From the NCBI GenBank assembly GCA_026713925.1, contig JAPONM010000026.1, positions 1 through 39,029 on the forward strand: a stretch of DNA of 39,029 nucleotides, written 5' to 3'. The stretch is from Gammaproteobacteria bacterium. GTDB taxonomy: Bacteria > Pseudomonadota > Gammaproteobacteria > UBA4575. The notes below the pieces were generated by a model. The model did no database searches and was not told the origin of the DNA. It saw only the letters and a program-made list of their open reading frames with translations. Shown here in pieces: positions 8,152 to 14,752 of the stretch; position 1 is the stretch's first letter; every line of letters starts with the position of its first letter. The translations under genes were made by a program, and so were the position numbers.

Positions 8152-8535
8152 GTCATTGCATACATCGCCAAGAATTTGGAGAGATCCTGCCTATTCGCCT
8201 CAGCAAGGATAGCTATTTCCTTACCAGTTAATAGGATATTGTATTTAGCAGGAGACCCGACCTAACGGGGCTCTTGGCTAATGTATGCTAGGCTTAGTAT
8301 AACAGGGTTCACAATTCTGTGAACATTTGGCAGGATTTACGAAGAAAAATTGTTCTCAGCCTGATAGACCACAATGCTTTCCAGAGGCCTCAAAGGTGAG
8401 GGCAGGGTAGTCACCCAAAGGAAAAGGCCCCAAGAATTCGACAGGATTTTCGATGTAGTGCTGGCTTATCGGCCTGAAGCCAAGAGCAGATCATCTAAAA
8501 TGTAAAACAACCGAATACCAGAAAGTAAAAATGAA
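8152..8535. other. Intergenic stretch
   Basis: No gene seen on either strand. It probably contains the promoter of the secreted protein gene, but no strong consensus elements were identified. Confidence 0.35.
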
Positions 8536-9216
8536 TTACCAGTGTTTGGGTTTTGAAATAACCCTTTTCCGAGTCTGAATTTCATCTGGAAGCTGTGAAG
8601 ATGCCAGTTCGTCTTCTCTGATTCCGTGACGGGTCCAGTCTGCTATTTGTTTGAGGTCTGTACTTGGCTGCCTTCCCTTACCACGTATAGGTGCAACCAC
8701 CCCTATGATTTTATTTGGCCAACGTGACTTAACTGCACGCAAGGCGGGTACTAAATCACTGTCATTTGAAAAAATGACTGCTTGATCACAAACATTATCC
8801 ATCACATCACAAAGCAGATCGGTAGCAATCGCAACATCGGTTTGTTTTTCTTCTGGGACCCATACGGATAGCTTGTTGTCAAAGTCTACTGGCTCTTGGT
8901 ATGCATAATATTTTCTGGGTTGTATACTGTATCTACCTTTGATTATTTCCAGTTTGGAATTTTGTGCTTCACTATGGGCTTGGAGGGACAACAGATAATC
9001 TTTTTGCGCTTTGTAGGAGTTGTCCTTACGAGGAGACAGTTTAACCTTGATTTCGGCCGTGTAATATTTGATTACTATCAGACTACAATCAGGGTTTTGT
9101 TGATGGCATAGTTGCTTGACCAGTTTAGAGAGGTCAAGCCAGCGATACGGTGTCCCTTTTAGGCTACCGAAATACAGGTTAAAGCCATCTATATAAGCTA
9201 TTGTCTTTATTTGCAA
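8536..9216 (-). CDS. NYN-domain (LabA/PIN-like) nuclease family protein
   Basis: 226 residues from a TTG start at 9214-9216. I prefer this start because the reading frame further upstream passes through a strong bidirectional terminator (9240-9265) and has unnatural composition; the start is still uncertain, with no good Shine-Dalgarno. NYN hallmarks are clear: IAYIDGFNLYFG at residues 6-17 (first metal-binding Asp-10), KQTDVAIATDLL (~124-135) and FSNDSDLVPALR (~149-160) with the distal acidic cluster. NYN proteins are metal-dependent RNases of the PIN fold. The acidic residues are intact, so activity is plausible. The C-terminus is basic (TRKRVISKPKHW), consistent with nucleic acid binding. 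Confidence 0.8.
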   Translation of the reverse strand: MQIKTIAYIDGFNLYFGSLKGTPYRWLDLSKLVKQLCHQQNPDCSLIVIKYYTAEIKVKLSPRKDNSYKAQKDYLLSLQAHSEAQNSKLEIIKGRYSIQPRKYYAYQEPVDFDNKLSVWVPEEKQTDVAIATDLLCDVMDNVCDQAVIFSNDSDLVPALRAVKSRWPNKIIGVVAPIRGKGRQPSTDLKQIADWTRHGIREDELASSQLPDEIQTRKRVISKPKHW

Positions 9217-9239
9217 GCCAAAAGTGCACTCTATAAGCG

Positions 9240-9265
9240 AAAAAACCGCCAGAAGGCGGTCTTTT
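9240..9265. terminator. Bidirectional rho-independent terminator
   Basis: ACCGCC-AGAA-GGCGGT stem-loop (9245-9260) flanked by an A-run on the left and a T-run on the right, so it can act in both directions. The minus-strand T-tract is the longer one. It separates the NYN gene from the 9.3-10.4 kb region. Confidence 0.8.
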
Positions 9266-9385
9266 CTCCCCAAGTTCCATTGACTCAACTTCGCAAGGGG
9301 GAGGTTATGTAGGTGACTATACAGAAGACAGGTTATTTTGACAAGTGAACTTCTCGTCAAGTAAAAAGTCAAGCAGTCAGTTCTC

Positions 9386-9403
9386 AAAAGCAATCTGCTT
9401 TTT
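9386..9403 (+). terminator. Weak terminator-like hairpin
   Basis: AAAAGCA-ATC-TGCTTTTT: 7-bp AT-rich stem with a five-T tail on the plus strand, immediately before the first 88-bp repeat. The stem is weak and no plus-strand gene lies upstream. Confidence 0.35.
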
Positions 9404-9406
9404 CTA

Positions 9407-9494
9407 GACGCATTACAACCTCCTGCGATAGTATTACAACTACTGCAGGATCTGTTGCATATTGTTAAAGCCTGACGGGTACTCAGGCCACCGC
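9407..9494. repeat. 88-bp structured repeat, copy A
   Basis: About 75% identical to 9911-9999 in the same orientation. Read on the minus strand it contains a GCCTG...CAGGC hairpin, then a second hairpin whose 3' arm is a GCAGGAGG ribosome-binding sequence, then ATGCGTC. In this copy the second hairpin is imperfect and the ATG opens only a 9-codon frame. Confidence 0.7.
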
Positions 9495-9653
9495 TTGTAT
9501 CGTGCTAAACCGGCGCGTCAAGAAAGTTCGGGAAGTCAAGTTGGTTTCCTGCAAACCCATCCGAATAATGACCGTCGCATTGCTAATATCCTAGAGTCAA
9601 TAAACGATGCTACGTCTGGTGTACCCCTTATATCCCACGTAAAAGAGAACTAG
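9495..9653 (+). pseudogene. C-terminal relic of an M48-type metallopeptidase
   Basis: The frame ending at TAG 9651-9653 contains GFLQTHPNNDRRIANILES, which matches the conserved 'THP...RI..L' tail of M48 peptidases. No catalytic HExxH part is present and the frame begins inside the 88-bp repeat, so this is a 5'-truncated remnant cut at the repeat. Confidence 0.5.
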
Positions 9654-9655
9654 AA

Positions 9656-9904
9656 ATGGTAAAAGAACAAAGACCTGAATATTCCGATGCACTAGTCAGG
9701 CAGACTTTCAAGATAATTTCTCAAAATCTTAATCTTCTGCATCCAAATTACGCTGAAACAAGGAAACAAGCAGAACGGGATCTAGGCGCAGCTTTTTTGC
9801 ATTTTTTAGACAATAATCCAGAATGGGGAAACGATTCAACAAGGACTCAACTTCTATACCTTGGGGTAACCCTAGGTCAGATAATTGATTCGAAGTTGGA
9901 GTGA
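9656..9904 (+). CDS. Hypothetical protein between the 88-bp repeats
   Basis: 82 residues, ATG two bases after the stop of the M48 relic. Predicted all-helical (VRQTFKIISQNLNLL; ETRKQAERDLGAAFLHFL; RTQLLYLGVTLGQIID), soluble, no recognised family. It ends six bases before the second 88-bp repeat, so gene plus repeat looks like a unit. A minus-strand frame over the same DNA (9729-9917) has a better Shine-Dalgarno, but its composition is poorer and it would conflict with this gene. I favour the plus strand. Confidence 0.5.
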   Translation: MVKEQRPEYSDALVRQTFKIISQNLNLLHPNYAETRKQAERDLGAAFLHFLDNNPEWGNDSTRTQLLYLGVTLGQIIDSKLE

Positions 9905-9910
9905 TTTCTT

Positions 9911-9999
9911 GACGCATAGCAACCTCCTGCGATAGTATTTATAACCATCGCAGGAGTCGCGTCCTAATTGTTGAAGCCTGGCTCCACCCAGGCCACCGC
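9911..9999. repeat. 89-bp structured repeat, copy B
   Basis: Second copy of the element at 9407-9494. The hairpins are better formed here. CTCCTGCGAT/ATCGCAGGAG is a perfect 10-bp stem whose minus-strand 3' arm carries the AGGAGG ribosome site before ATGCGTC, and GCCTGGG/CCCAGGC-like arms form the second hairpin. Confidence 0.7.
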
Positions 10000-10382
10000 G
10001 CAACCAAGGCTCAATCCTCGACTGCGCCAGATCATTGTAGTATTCCTCCCCGCAATTTCAACAGGCCCGCAATTCCCAGTGCGCCTACTGTGCCCAGCAC
10101 CTCCAAAAACCCACCGCAAACCGCCCAAAAATCGATTCTGAGCCACTTTTCCCGTCTCCACGCCCCCTCCTCCCACGCCCAAAACACACTTGATCCACGT
10201 CTAAGGCATAAAACCCGTTAATTCCCTCCACGGAGCTACCCGTGCCCAGGCACAACGGACAAAACCCCCCAGAACGCAAATCTGACCCCTTAGCGGCCAT
10301 TTAACACCCCTCCCACCACTCAAAAGAAATCACATCGCACCTTTGTGGTGCTCACTCGTGACAGATCGTTTGATGTAGAATG
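10000..10382. other. C-rich intergenic stretch with a possible minus-strand membrane peptide
   Basis: Strongly strand-asymmetric (C-rich on plus). On the minus strand a GTG-initiated frame (10032-10187, 51 codons) reads FWAWEEGAWRREKWLRIDFW and continues with a hydrophobic helix GFLEVLGTVGALGIAGLLKL, which resembles a single-pass membrane peptide. No Shine-Dalgarno supports the start, so I do not call it as a gene. Confidence 0.35.
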
Positions 10383-10410
10383 CTCTCCTTTTGAGCACAT
10401 GCAAGGAGAG
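10383..10410 (+). promoter_or_regulatory. Hairpin masking the ribosome site of the holin-like gene
   Basis: CTCTCCTT (10383-10390) is perfectly complementary to AAGGAGAG (10403-10410), the Shine-Dalgarno of the gene starting at 10418. An alternative hairpin TGCTC/GAGCA (10381-10385 with 10393-10397) uses part of the same anti-SD arm and would free the ribosome site. The two folds are mutually exclusive, so this leader could act as a translational switch. Confidence 0.5.
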
Positions 10411-10417
10411 TTTTAAA

Positions 10418-10639
10418 ATGTGGAAGAAAATTGGAGAAATGTTTTTGGATCATGATGGTGGAGTTTCATCAATGCGTGTCATGTCTGTAGTGGCTTTAGT
10501 TGGGGGGTTAGCTGCATTTCTTTTACAGGTATCAGGCAAGGGAGATTGTTCAGTTGATTATGAACTTGTATACGTTACTTTGTTTGGTGCTGCTTTGGGA
10601 GGGAAAGCGGTTCAAAAGAAGTTTGAAAAAGGGGTTTAA
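10418..10639 (+). CDS. Small holin-like membrane protein
   Basis: 73 residues from the ATG at 10418, seven bases after AAGGAGAG. The N-terminal amphipathic MWKKIGEMFLDHDGG is followed by SSMRVMSVVALVGGLAAFLL (membrane helix 1). A short acidic loop leads to a second hydrophobic segment, YVTLFGAALGGKAVQ, and a Lys-rich tail. The 'SSMRVMS' entry to the first helix and the 'GKAVQKKFEK' exit occur in small phage membrane proteins of the holin/superinfection type. Two helices and this size fit a class II holin, but no lysis enzyme is nearby. Expression may be controlled by the SD-masking hairpin upstream. Confidence 0.6.
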   Translation: MWKKIGEMFLDHDGGVSSMRVMSVVALVGGLAAFLLQVSGKGDCSVDYELVYVTLFGAALGGKAVQKKFEKGV

Positions 10640-10734
10640 TCCTCAAACGCGCTTTTGATTGCTATAACAATCATTGGCCCAAAAAACAGGCCAAAAATCA
10701 TTATTGTAATAACCCCATCTATTACTTGTTCCAT
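10636..10734 (-). CDS. Tiny membrane peptide (32 aa), convergent with the holin-like gene
   Basis: ATG at 10732-10734; the product is a single hydrophobic helix (GVITIMIFGLFFGPMIVIAI) with a charged start (MEQVID) and end (KSAFED). Its TAA overlaps the TAA of the convergent gene. A perfect TATAAT lies only 6 bases before the ATG, suggesting a leaderless or nearly leaderless transcript. Unknown role; the convergent overlap suggests possible antisense interaction. Confidence 0.4.
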   Translation of the reverse strand: MEQVIDGVITIMIFGLFFGPMIVIAIKSAFED

Positions 10735-11122
10735 CCCGTGATTATACTAGAAAATCAAATGATCTTTCATATGGTATGTATTTCTCTCTCAAAAAAAATT
10801 TGAAAATTTCAAAAAAAATAATTTTTTAAAATATATATCAGGTTGCCCACGAGGGGTCGCGGGTGGGGCGGCATCCATGGGGGGGTAGGGGGTCGCGCCT
10901 GGTCGAGCATTAGGCGTACCAATCCCCTTCATTTGCAGGCTCCCACGTTTTTTCTCGAACCTCGAAGCCCTTCCGAGCTGCCATGATTCACCTGCCAGCC
11001 TGAATTGTCAGTTCAAAGTCCTGATTTCTGCCCTTGCTCGACACTCAGACCTGCGATCTGGAGGGCACTGGGGATGAAATCGCCCGATCATGCACATTTT
11101 TATGTGTCTCTATGCCGAGTAT

Positions 11123-11332
11123 TCATCCTTGCTTACCCAAAACTGAATCAATCGCCCTACGCATGCCATGTTCCAGGCTCAATGATGCAATCCGCATGGC
11201 CAACACTCCCGCCAGATTGATATTTGGCAAGCTTCCCTGCGCCAATGCCTCAAGGCCGTTTCCCGTGCGTTCAGAATTTGCAGGCTGGGCTGTCTTGAAA
11301 ATTTGACCTGAAAACCTTGTTTGGTTGCTATT
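11123..11332 (-). pseudogene. Unidentified open fragment
   Basis: The minus-strand frame between TGA codons encodes 69 residues of natural composition (TRFSGQIFKTAQPANSERTG, NGLEALAQGSLPNINLAGVL, then a Leu/Ala-rich helix ending SVLGKQG) but has no start before its midpoint. It looks like the end of a larger protein or a repeated chromosomal sequence. I cannot name the family. Confidence 0.3.
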
Positions 11333-11486
11333 TCATCTACCGAGATATCTCTGTAACCGATTGATATATTATGAATATATATTCTCAATTATAAAAGTTG
11401 TCCCTATTATTGCCCCTATCTGCCAGCAATCAGCTACATAGGACATGTTACTAAGCGCTAACACCGAAATGTACAAATAAGCGGAT

Positions 11487-11525
11487 CGCACAAAAGATAT
11501 TCAAAGATATTCTGCGTATTGTGCG
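11487..11525 (-). repeat. Outlying copies of the CGCACAATA repeat
   Basis: GCGTATTGTGCG (11514-11525) is the reverse complement of the 9-bp repeat unit clustered at 12413-12508; a partial CGCACAA lies at 11487. Between them AAAGATATTC occurs twice in tandem. This supports a set of protein-binding sites spread over ~1 kb. Confidence 0.5.
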
Positions 11526-12050
11526 ACTTCTGCGCTTAAGATAAAAAAATCAGGGATTCGGGTTGCATTCTCGTGATGATTTCTCTCTTAGCAAGTAGTC
11601 AGCTAAATCTTCTCAATGATCGGCCGAGTGAATTACCAGTTATGTCTGGTATGTGATAACCAGATTGAGGGTGTCTGGCACGCTCCAAGGATCCCCAATC
11701 CTAAGCTGTGATATAGAAATTACCTATCGTGCACAGGCCATACACAGTATTTACCTATTTTGACCCTCTCATGCACAAAAAACAAGGCATTTTGGATGCT
11801 CATACACACCCCATACACAATTATTTCCCGTTAGATCAATGACTTGCTATTTTTGTAATCGAAAAATACCAGTGCTTGGTTTTTATACCGTTTTATTTCG
11901 CGTGTATATACCGCATGTTTCCCTCCCAGTCAGCAGATCAGCAACCGCAATGAGGCGAGCCCTCGCGCGTAGGGGGTATGTTTTTAGCTTTTTGTTAATG
12001 GGACACTTTTTAAGCAAGTTATAACTATATGATGCATATACAATAAACAG

Positions 12051-12166
12051 TGTGCATGGGGTGTGCATGAAACAGCAAAACCTGTGCATGAACCTGCAAA
12101 CGCTGTGCATGAAACAGCAAAACCTGTGCATGAACCTGCAAGTGCTGTGCACGAATCGGTATGAAA
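12051..12166 (+). repeat. 21-bp iteron array
   Basis: Five direct repeats beginning TGTGCATGA/TGTGCACGA start at 12062, 12083, 12104, 12125 and 12146, exactly 21 bp apart (two helical turns). They alternate between an 'AACAGCAAAACC' and an 'ACCTGCAA' tail. A half-spaced extra TGTGCATGG lies at 12051, and an outlying GTGCACGAATCGG recurs at 12331. Such phased iterons are typical of Rep-binding sites in iteron replicons or of multi-site operators. AT-rich DNA follows at 12180-12300, as expected for an unwinding element. Confidence 0.8.
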
Positions 12167-12412
12167 AATGTACAAACAGTACATTTATTGAGCGTTTACT
12201 AATATAAGAATTGTAATTTATGATTTTGGTTCCAGTCGATCAAACAAGGTAACTTTGTGTGTGTATTTTTTTCTTGTATTGTGTATTTTTTAACAGACTG
12301 CATAAATTTGCTGCGATCTGGGGTTTATGGGTGCACGAATCGGGTTGTATATGAGCACAGAATTGGTAGAAACCACGTGAGTATTTGTCAATTCCCTTAA
12401 ATCTTTCTTTAA

Positions 12413-12508
12413 GCGCACAATACGCACAATACGCAAAACTCCAAGTAAGATTTGTCTAAATCTTAGAATTCTCACCCCTAACGCACAATACGCATAATAC
12501 GCACAATC
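12413..12508 (+). repeat. Two triplets of a 9-bp repeat flanking a palindrome
   Basis: CGCACAATA-type units occur three times in tandem at about 12414-12440 and three times at 12482-12508. The two clusters are in the same orientation and 68 bp apart (start to start). Centred between them is the perfect palindrome TAAGATTT-GTCT-AAATCTTA (12446-12465). The symmetrical layout suggests a binding platform for an initiator, partition protein or repressor. Confidence 0.7.
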
Positions 12509-12778
12509 TCCCATGTCAGGCAGGCTGGTATCGGCCGTTTAATGTTGCTGAGCATGGGGTGATCACTCCAGTTACTTACTGGGTTCCTCTCTAAATCTAA
12601 TTAATGATCTGTCCGTTTGGTGAACTGGCCGATCATGTGACGTTCAATTCCAGGCTATTTGGCCTGCATCAATAATACAAAAAATATTATCACTATTATT
12701 ATTTAATGCTAGTAATTATGATTAATGTCTCATATAATGTGAATCATGTCCCATCCATTGACTCACGAGGAGACAGAA
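12509..12778 (+). promoter_or_regulatory. Leader and probable promoter of the small-gene operon
   Basis: AT-rich DNA with a perfect TATAAT at 12733-12738, 40 bp before the first gene of the operon. No clear -35 hexamer at 16-18 bp, so an activator or an extended element may be needed. CGAGGAG at 12767-12773 is the ribosome site for the ATG at 12779. Confidence 0.4.
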
Positions 12779-13216
12779 ATGTTACTGAAATTCAATATAG
12801 AGGCGGTTCGCAATCAGTTCGAACACGCCAAACAATCTACCACGCACAAGCCTACCTTTGGCGAACAGATCGATGCTTTTGGCGATGATGCCTTCGGCAT
12901 GGACTACGACGAGATAGTCAAGAAGCTTAACGAGCAAGGCAAGATCAAACCCGCATTGTGGCTCGTCAAGGACAACGGCATCTACATTATGAGCAATGGT
13001 GATGGCGACAATCGCCCCGATGTGGTCTACGCACAGGGATACAACCCGAACAAGGATGGCGATATGTGGGACAAGTGCCGTGATGCCATGGGAGGCGACG
13101 ACTGCTGTGAACTGATCGACCATGACACGGTTGTGAAGCTGATCAGTGTCCCGAACGCCAAAATCCTTGGCATCAAGGTTACTGCAAACCAAATCGACTT
13201 CCGAGTTTACACATAA
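12779..13216 (+). CDS. DUF3085 domain protein
   Basis: 145 residues. The ATG at 12779 is chosen over the in-frame ATG 33 bases upstream because GAGGAG lies 6-8 bases before it. DUF3085 signature: N-terminal helix 'FNIEAVRNQFEHAKQS...PTFGEQ', then PALWLVKDNGIYIMSNG, VVYAQGYNPNKDGD and a GGDDCCELI segment. The family occurs on plasmids, ICEs and phages; its biochemical role is unknown. It is the first gene of a run of same-strand genes with near-identical 'ACAGGAG' ribosome sites, so it probably opens the operon. A hammerhead ribozyme lies in the spacer directly after it. Confidence 0.85.
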   Translation: MLLKFNIEAVRNQFEHAKQSTTHKPTFGEQIDAFGDDAFGMDYDEIVKKLNEQGKIKPALWLVKDNGIYIMSNGDGDNRPDVVYAQGYNPNKDGDMWDKCRDAMGGDDCCELIDHDTVVKLISVPNAKILGIKVTANQIDFRVYT

Positions 13217-13228
13217 GACATTGCCAAA

Positions 13229-13244
13229 GGGACAGGGACGTCCC
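13229..13244 (+). promoter_or_regulatory. GGA-hexaloop hairpin (CsrA/RsmA-type site) 1
   Basis: GGGAC-AGGGAC-GTCCC: 5-bp stem with a six-base loop. The stretch ACAGGGACGT fits the CsrA/RsmA consensus ACANGGANGU, with GGA in the loop as that family requires. It directly abuts stem III of hammerhead 1. Binding is inferred from the match. Confidence 0.6.
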
Positions 13245-13294
13245 GTGTCGGGTGCTGATGCTGTACCCCTGATGAGCCTGGCAAGGCGAAACAC
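13245..13294 (+). ncRNA. Hammerhead ribozyme 1 (perfect core)
   Basis: All conserved parts are present in order: stem III GTGT (13245-13248), cleavage triplet GTC with predicted cut after 13249, stem I GGGT/ACCC (13250-13253, 13265-13268), CTGATGA (13269-13275), stem II GCCT/AGGC (13276-13287, GGCA loop), GAA, then stem III ACAC (13291-13294). Stem III is the open helix (type III layout) and is only 4 bp, but stacks on the preceding hairpin. Cleavage would split the mRNA between the DUF3085 gene and the next cistron, whose ribosome site starts ~10 bases after the ribozyme and whose new 5' end would carry the ribozyme body. Confidence 0.9.
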
Positions 13295-13316
13295 ACAAAA
13301 GAGACAGGAGGAAGAT

Positions 13317-13754
13317 ATGACTGATGAAGCAATATGCACGGGAGTGTTTGGGATTGAAAAGCACACCGTAGGCTACACGTGCTACAAGACGCAGGAAAAC
13401 GCACACCTTGAAGGCAATTGCTCATTTGCTGAGTTTGTTGGGGGGTGTGTAGAAGAAGATCCAGCCGTTTTGGAAGCTATCAAGAAGGGTGAAACCTGTG
13501 GTCACATTTATTGCGGGTGGCGAGAAGAGCCTCACCCGCTTGTGGAATGTCAGGTTGACTGGGAAATCTTGAAGGAAGAGGAAGAGTACGACGAATTTCA
13601 GCGCGGAGTCGAAACCGTGTTGATTGAGTTTGTTAAAAGGGCTGATGAAGTCCTGGAAAACAAGGATGTTGCGTTGGAAATGGTTATCCCGATCAAGGAT
13701 GTACAAAAGTTCAGGGATGCGGTCGACACTGCAAGGGACGTGCTATTTGGCTAG
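13317..13754 (+). CDS. Hypothetical operon protein
   Basis: 145 residues from the ATG at 13317, five bases after ACAGGAGG; longer frames would read through the hammerhead. The N-terminal half has several cysteines (GYTCYKTQENAH, GNCSFAEFVGGC, TCGHIYCGW) that might bind a metal. It is followed by a strongly acidic segment (WEILKEEEEYDEF) and two amphipathic helices. No named family was recognised. Context and ribosome site place it as the second gene of the operon, translated from an mRNA segment that begins with hammerhead 1. Confidence 0.65.
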   Translation: MTDEAICTGVFGIEKHTVGYTCYKTQENAHLEGNCSFAEFVGGCVEEDPAVLEAIKKGETCGHIYCGWREEPHPLVECQVDWEILKEEEEYDEFQRGVETVLIEFVKRADEVLENKDVALEMVIPIKDVQKFRDAVDTARDVLFG

Positions 13755-13812
13755 AGGCTAACCCTATTGCCCATTCATTGAGTGGGCAATCTGGTTACAC
13801 CACTAAAGCCAA
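13747..13812 (+). ncRNA. Structured spacer, three-way-junction-like
   Basis: TTGGCT/AGCCAA (13747-13752 with 13807-13812) encloses ATTGCCC/GGGCAAT (13766-13790) and TGGT/ACCA (13792-13802). The 5' arm overlaps the stop codon of the upstream gene, and the 3' arm ends just before the ACAGGAGG of the next gene. It contains no hammerhead core and no GGA hexaloop. It may link termination of one cistron to initiation of the next. Confidence 0.45.
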
Positions 13813-13825
13813 TACAGGAGGCAAC

Positions 13826-14239
13826 ATGCAACAAGCACAAACAACAAGTGAACAGTACTTCGGAGGCGTGATTAGCTCATACACCAGAAAACAGGCTATT
13901 GAAGATGGTGTGCTGGTCGATGTGAGTGAGACTGCAAAAGAGGCGGGATTCAAGGTGCCCGTGGCACTCACACAGGCAGTCTATGAGGATTGCGTAGTCT
14001 GGGCCGACAAGGACGCGAAAAAGTACTATCAGGATGAATCGGGGAGGTTATGGGATATTTTCTCGGTAGCCAGATTCTACGCACGGGCACGACCGAACGC
14101 AGCTCTATTCTTTTTCCAAATCTATCGCCTACCCCGAGTCGGGCACGGAGGCAAGCGTCACATCACTCTAAAGTGCCTGATTCACGGGGGCGACAATGGT
14201 GAGCCTGTCATTACCATCATGCAACCCCAGGAGGATTGA
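13826..14239 (+). CDS. DUF6573-type protein
   Basis: 137 residues from the ATG at 13826 after ACAGGAGGC. The family signature is clear: FGGVISSYTRKQAIEDGVLV followed by DVSETAKEAGFKVPVALTQA, an aspartate/aromatic segment, then IYRLPRVGHGGKRHITLK and a GDNGEPVITIMQP end. Such proteins are common on conjugative plasmids, ICEs and phages, often next to DUF3085 genes; their biochemical role is not known. The gene ends five bases before the next start, so the two are translationally linked. Confidence 0.8.
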   Translation: MQQAQTTSEQYFGGVISSYTRKQAIEDGVLVDVSETAKEAGFKVPVALTQAVYEDCVVWADKDAKKYYQDESGRLWDIFSVARFYARARPNAALFFFQIYRLPRVGHGGKRHITLKCLIHGGDNGEPVITIMQPQED

Positions 14240-14244
14240 ACGAC

Positions 14245-14460
14245 ATGCAACACATAGATGCACGAGTCGTAGAGAGTGAGACTCGATTTCATATCGAAGC
14301 AATTTCCGACAAGGCTGAACAGTGGTTGGAAAAGAACATAGTGAAAATGCCATTGAAGCTAAGTTACACCTTTGACAAGGCTACTGGTTCAAGCATTCAA
14401 CGGGAAATGCTGGAGGCAGGTATGACACTCCATGTTATTGAGGTGTCATACCAGAACTAG
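14245..14460 (+). CDS. Hypothetical small protein
   Basis: 71 residues. The ATG at 14245 is preferred over an upstream TTG (14236) because AGGAGG sits 10 bases before the ATG and would clash with the TTG. Mixed alpha/beta, charged, soluble; segments HIEAISDKAEQWLEKN and EMLEAGMTLHVIEVSYQ. It overlaps no neighbour and follows DUF6573 by five bases. No family was recognised. Confidence 0.6.
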   Translation: MQHIDARVVESETRFHIEAISDKAEQWLEKNIVKMPLKLSYTFDKATGSSIQREMLEAGMTLHVIEVSYQN

Positions 14461-14468
14461 GTCAAACC

Positions 14469-14528
14469 GCATGGGTGTTCGCAAGAGTGCCCATGCTGGT
14501 TGTCCCTGGGCAATCAGGCATTAACAAC
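14469..14528 (+). ncRNA. Hammerhead-like spacer lacking the catalytic core
   Basis: A 7-bp hairpin GCATGGG/CCCATGC (14469-14496) is followed by GTTGT (14499-14503), C, CCTG-GGCAAT-CAGG (14505-14518), CATTA, ACAAC (14524-14528). GTTGT/ACAAC and CCTG/CAGG occupy exactly the places of stems III and I of a hammerhead with a GTC site. CTGATGA, stem II and GAA are replaced by five bases. It is probably a decayed or core-deleted ribozyme, or a structural analogue, and should be inactive. Confidence 0.45.
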
Positions 14529-14542
14529 GACAGGAGGCAGAA

Positions 14543-14752
14543 ATGTACGACAACGATGTATCCGTATCATGGAGGCCTGATTTTGGGTGCAGATGGGAAC
14601 GCATCAAAGGTGGGTTTGAAAGCACGGAAGAGGCGTGGCAATGGGTAGCCATGCAAACAGGCAAGTATGCAAGAGGAATGCACATGGTGGTGAATAACCC
14701 AGTCTTGAACGATCAAGGTCAGATCATCAGAAACAGCATGGTGCCCGCGTGA
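14543..14752 (+). CDS. Hypothetical small protein
   Basis: 69 residues from the ATG at 14543 with ACAGGAGG 5-6 bases upstream. Tryptophan-rich N-terminal half (SVSWRPDFGCRWERIKGGF, EEAWQWVAMQTGKYARGM), no membrane helix. Its TGA overlaps the GTG start of the next membrane peptide (GTGA), a classic translational coupling. Function unknown. Confidence 0.6.
   Translation: MYDNDVSVSWRPDFGCRWERIKGGFESTEEAWQWVAMQTGKYARGMHMVVNNPVLNDQGQIIRNSMVPA

Larger units (their letters stand above)
10735..12050. other. 1.3-kb non-coding region (AT-rich tract, G-rich tract, repeats)
   Basis: Begins with an A/T-only-like tract (about 10780-10840), followed abruptly by a G-rich tract on the plus strand (10850-10895). 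It contains a gene remnant (11123-11332) and reverse-oriented copies of the 9-bp repeat (11487-11525). No intact gene was found. Together with the iterons further on it resembles a replication or partition control region. Confidence 0.45.

Noticed and set aside
9729-9917. 62-codon minus-strand frame with a strong ribosome site
   Set aside because: It overlaps the better-composed plus-strand gene at 9656-9904; the ribosome site is part of the repeated element, whose other copy leads only to a 9-codon frame.
9407-9999. The 88-bp repeats as integron attC sites
   Set aside because: A gene followed at once by a structured repeat looks cassette-like, but the terminal GTTRRRY/RYYYAAC boxes are not met (GTTAAAG and GTTGAAG at one end, no complementary box at the other), and no integron integrase is seen.
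11883-12184. Repetitive Cys/His/Met-rich minus-strand frames
   Set aside because: They are translations of the 21-bp iteron array (21 is a multiple of three), not a protein.
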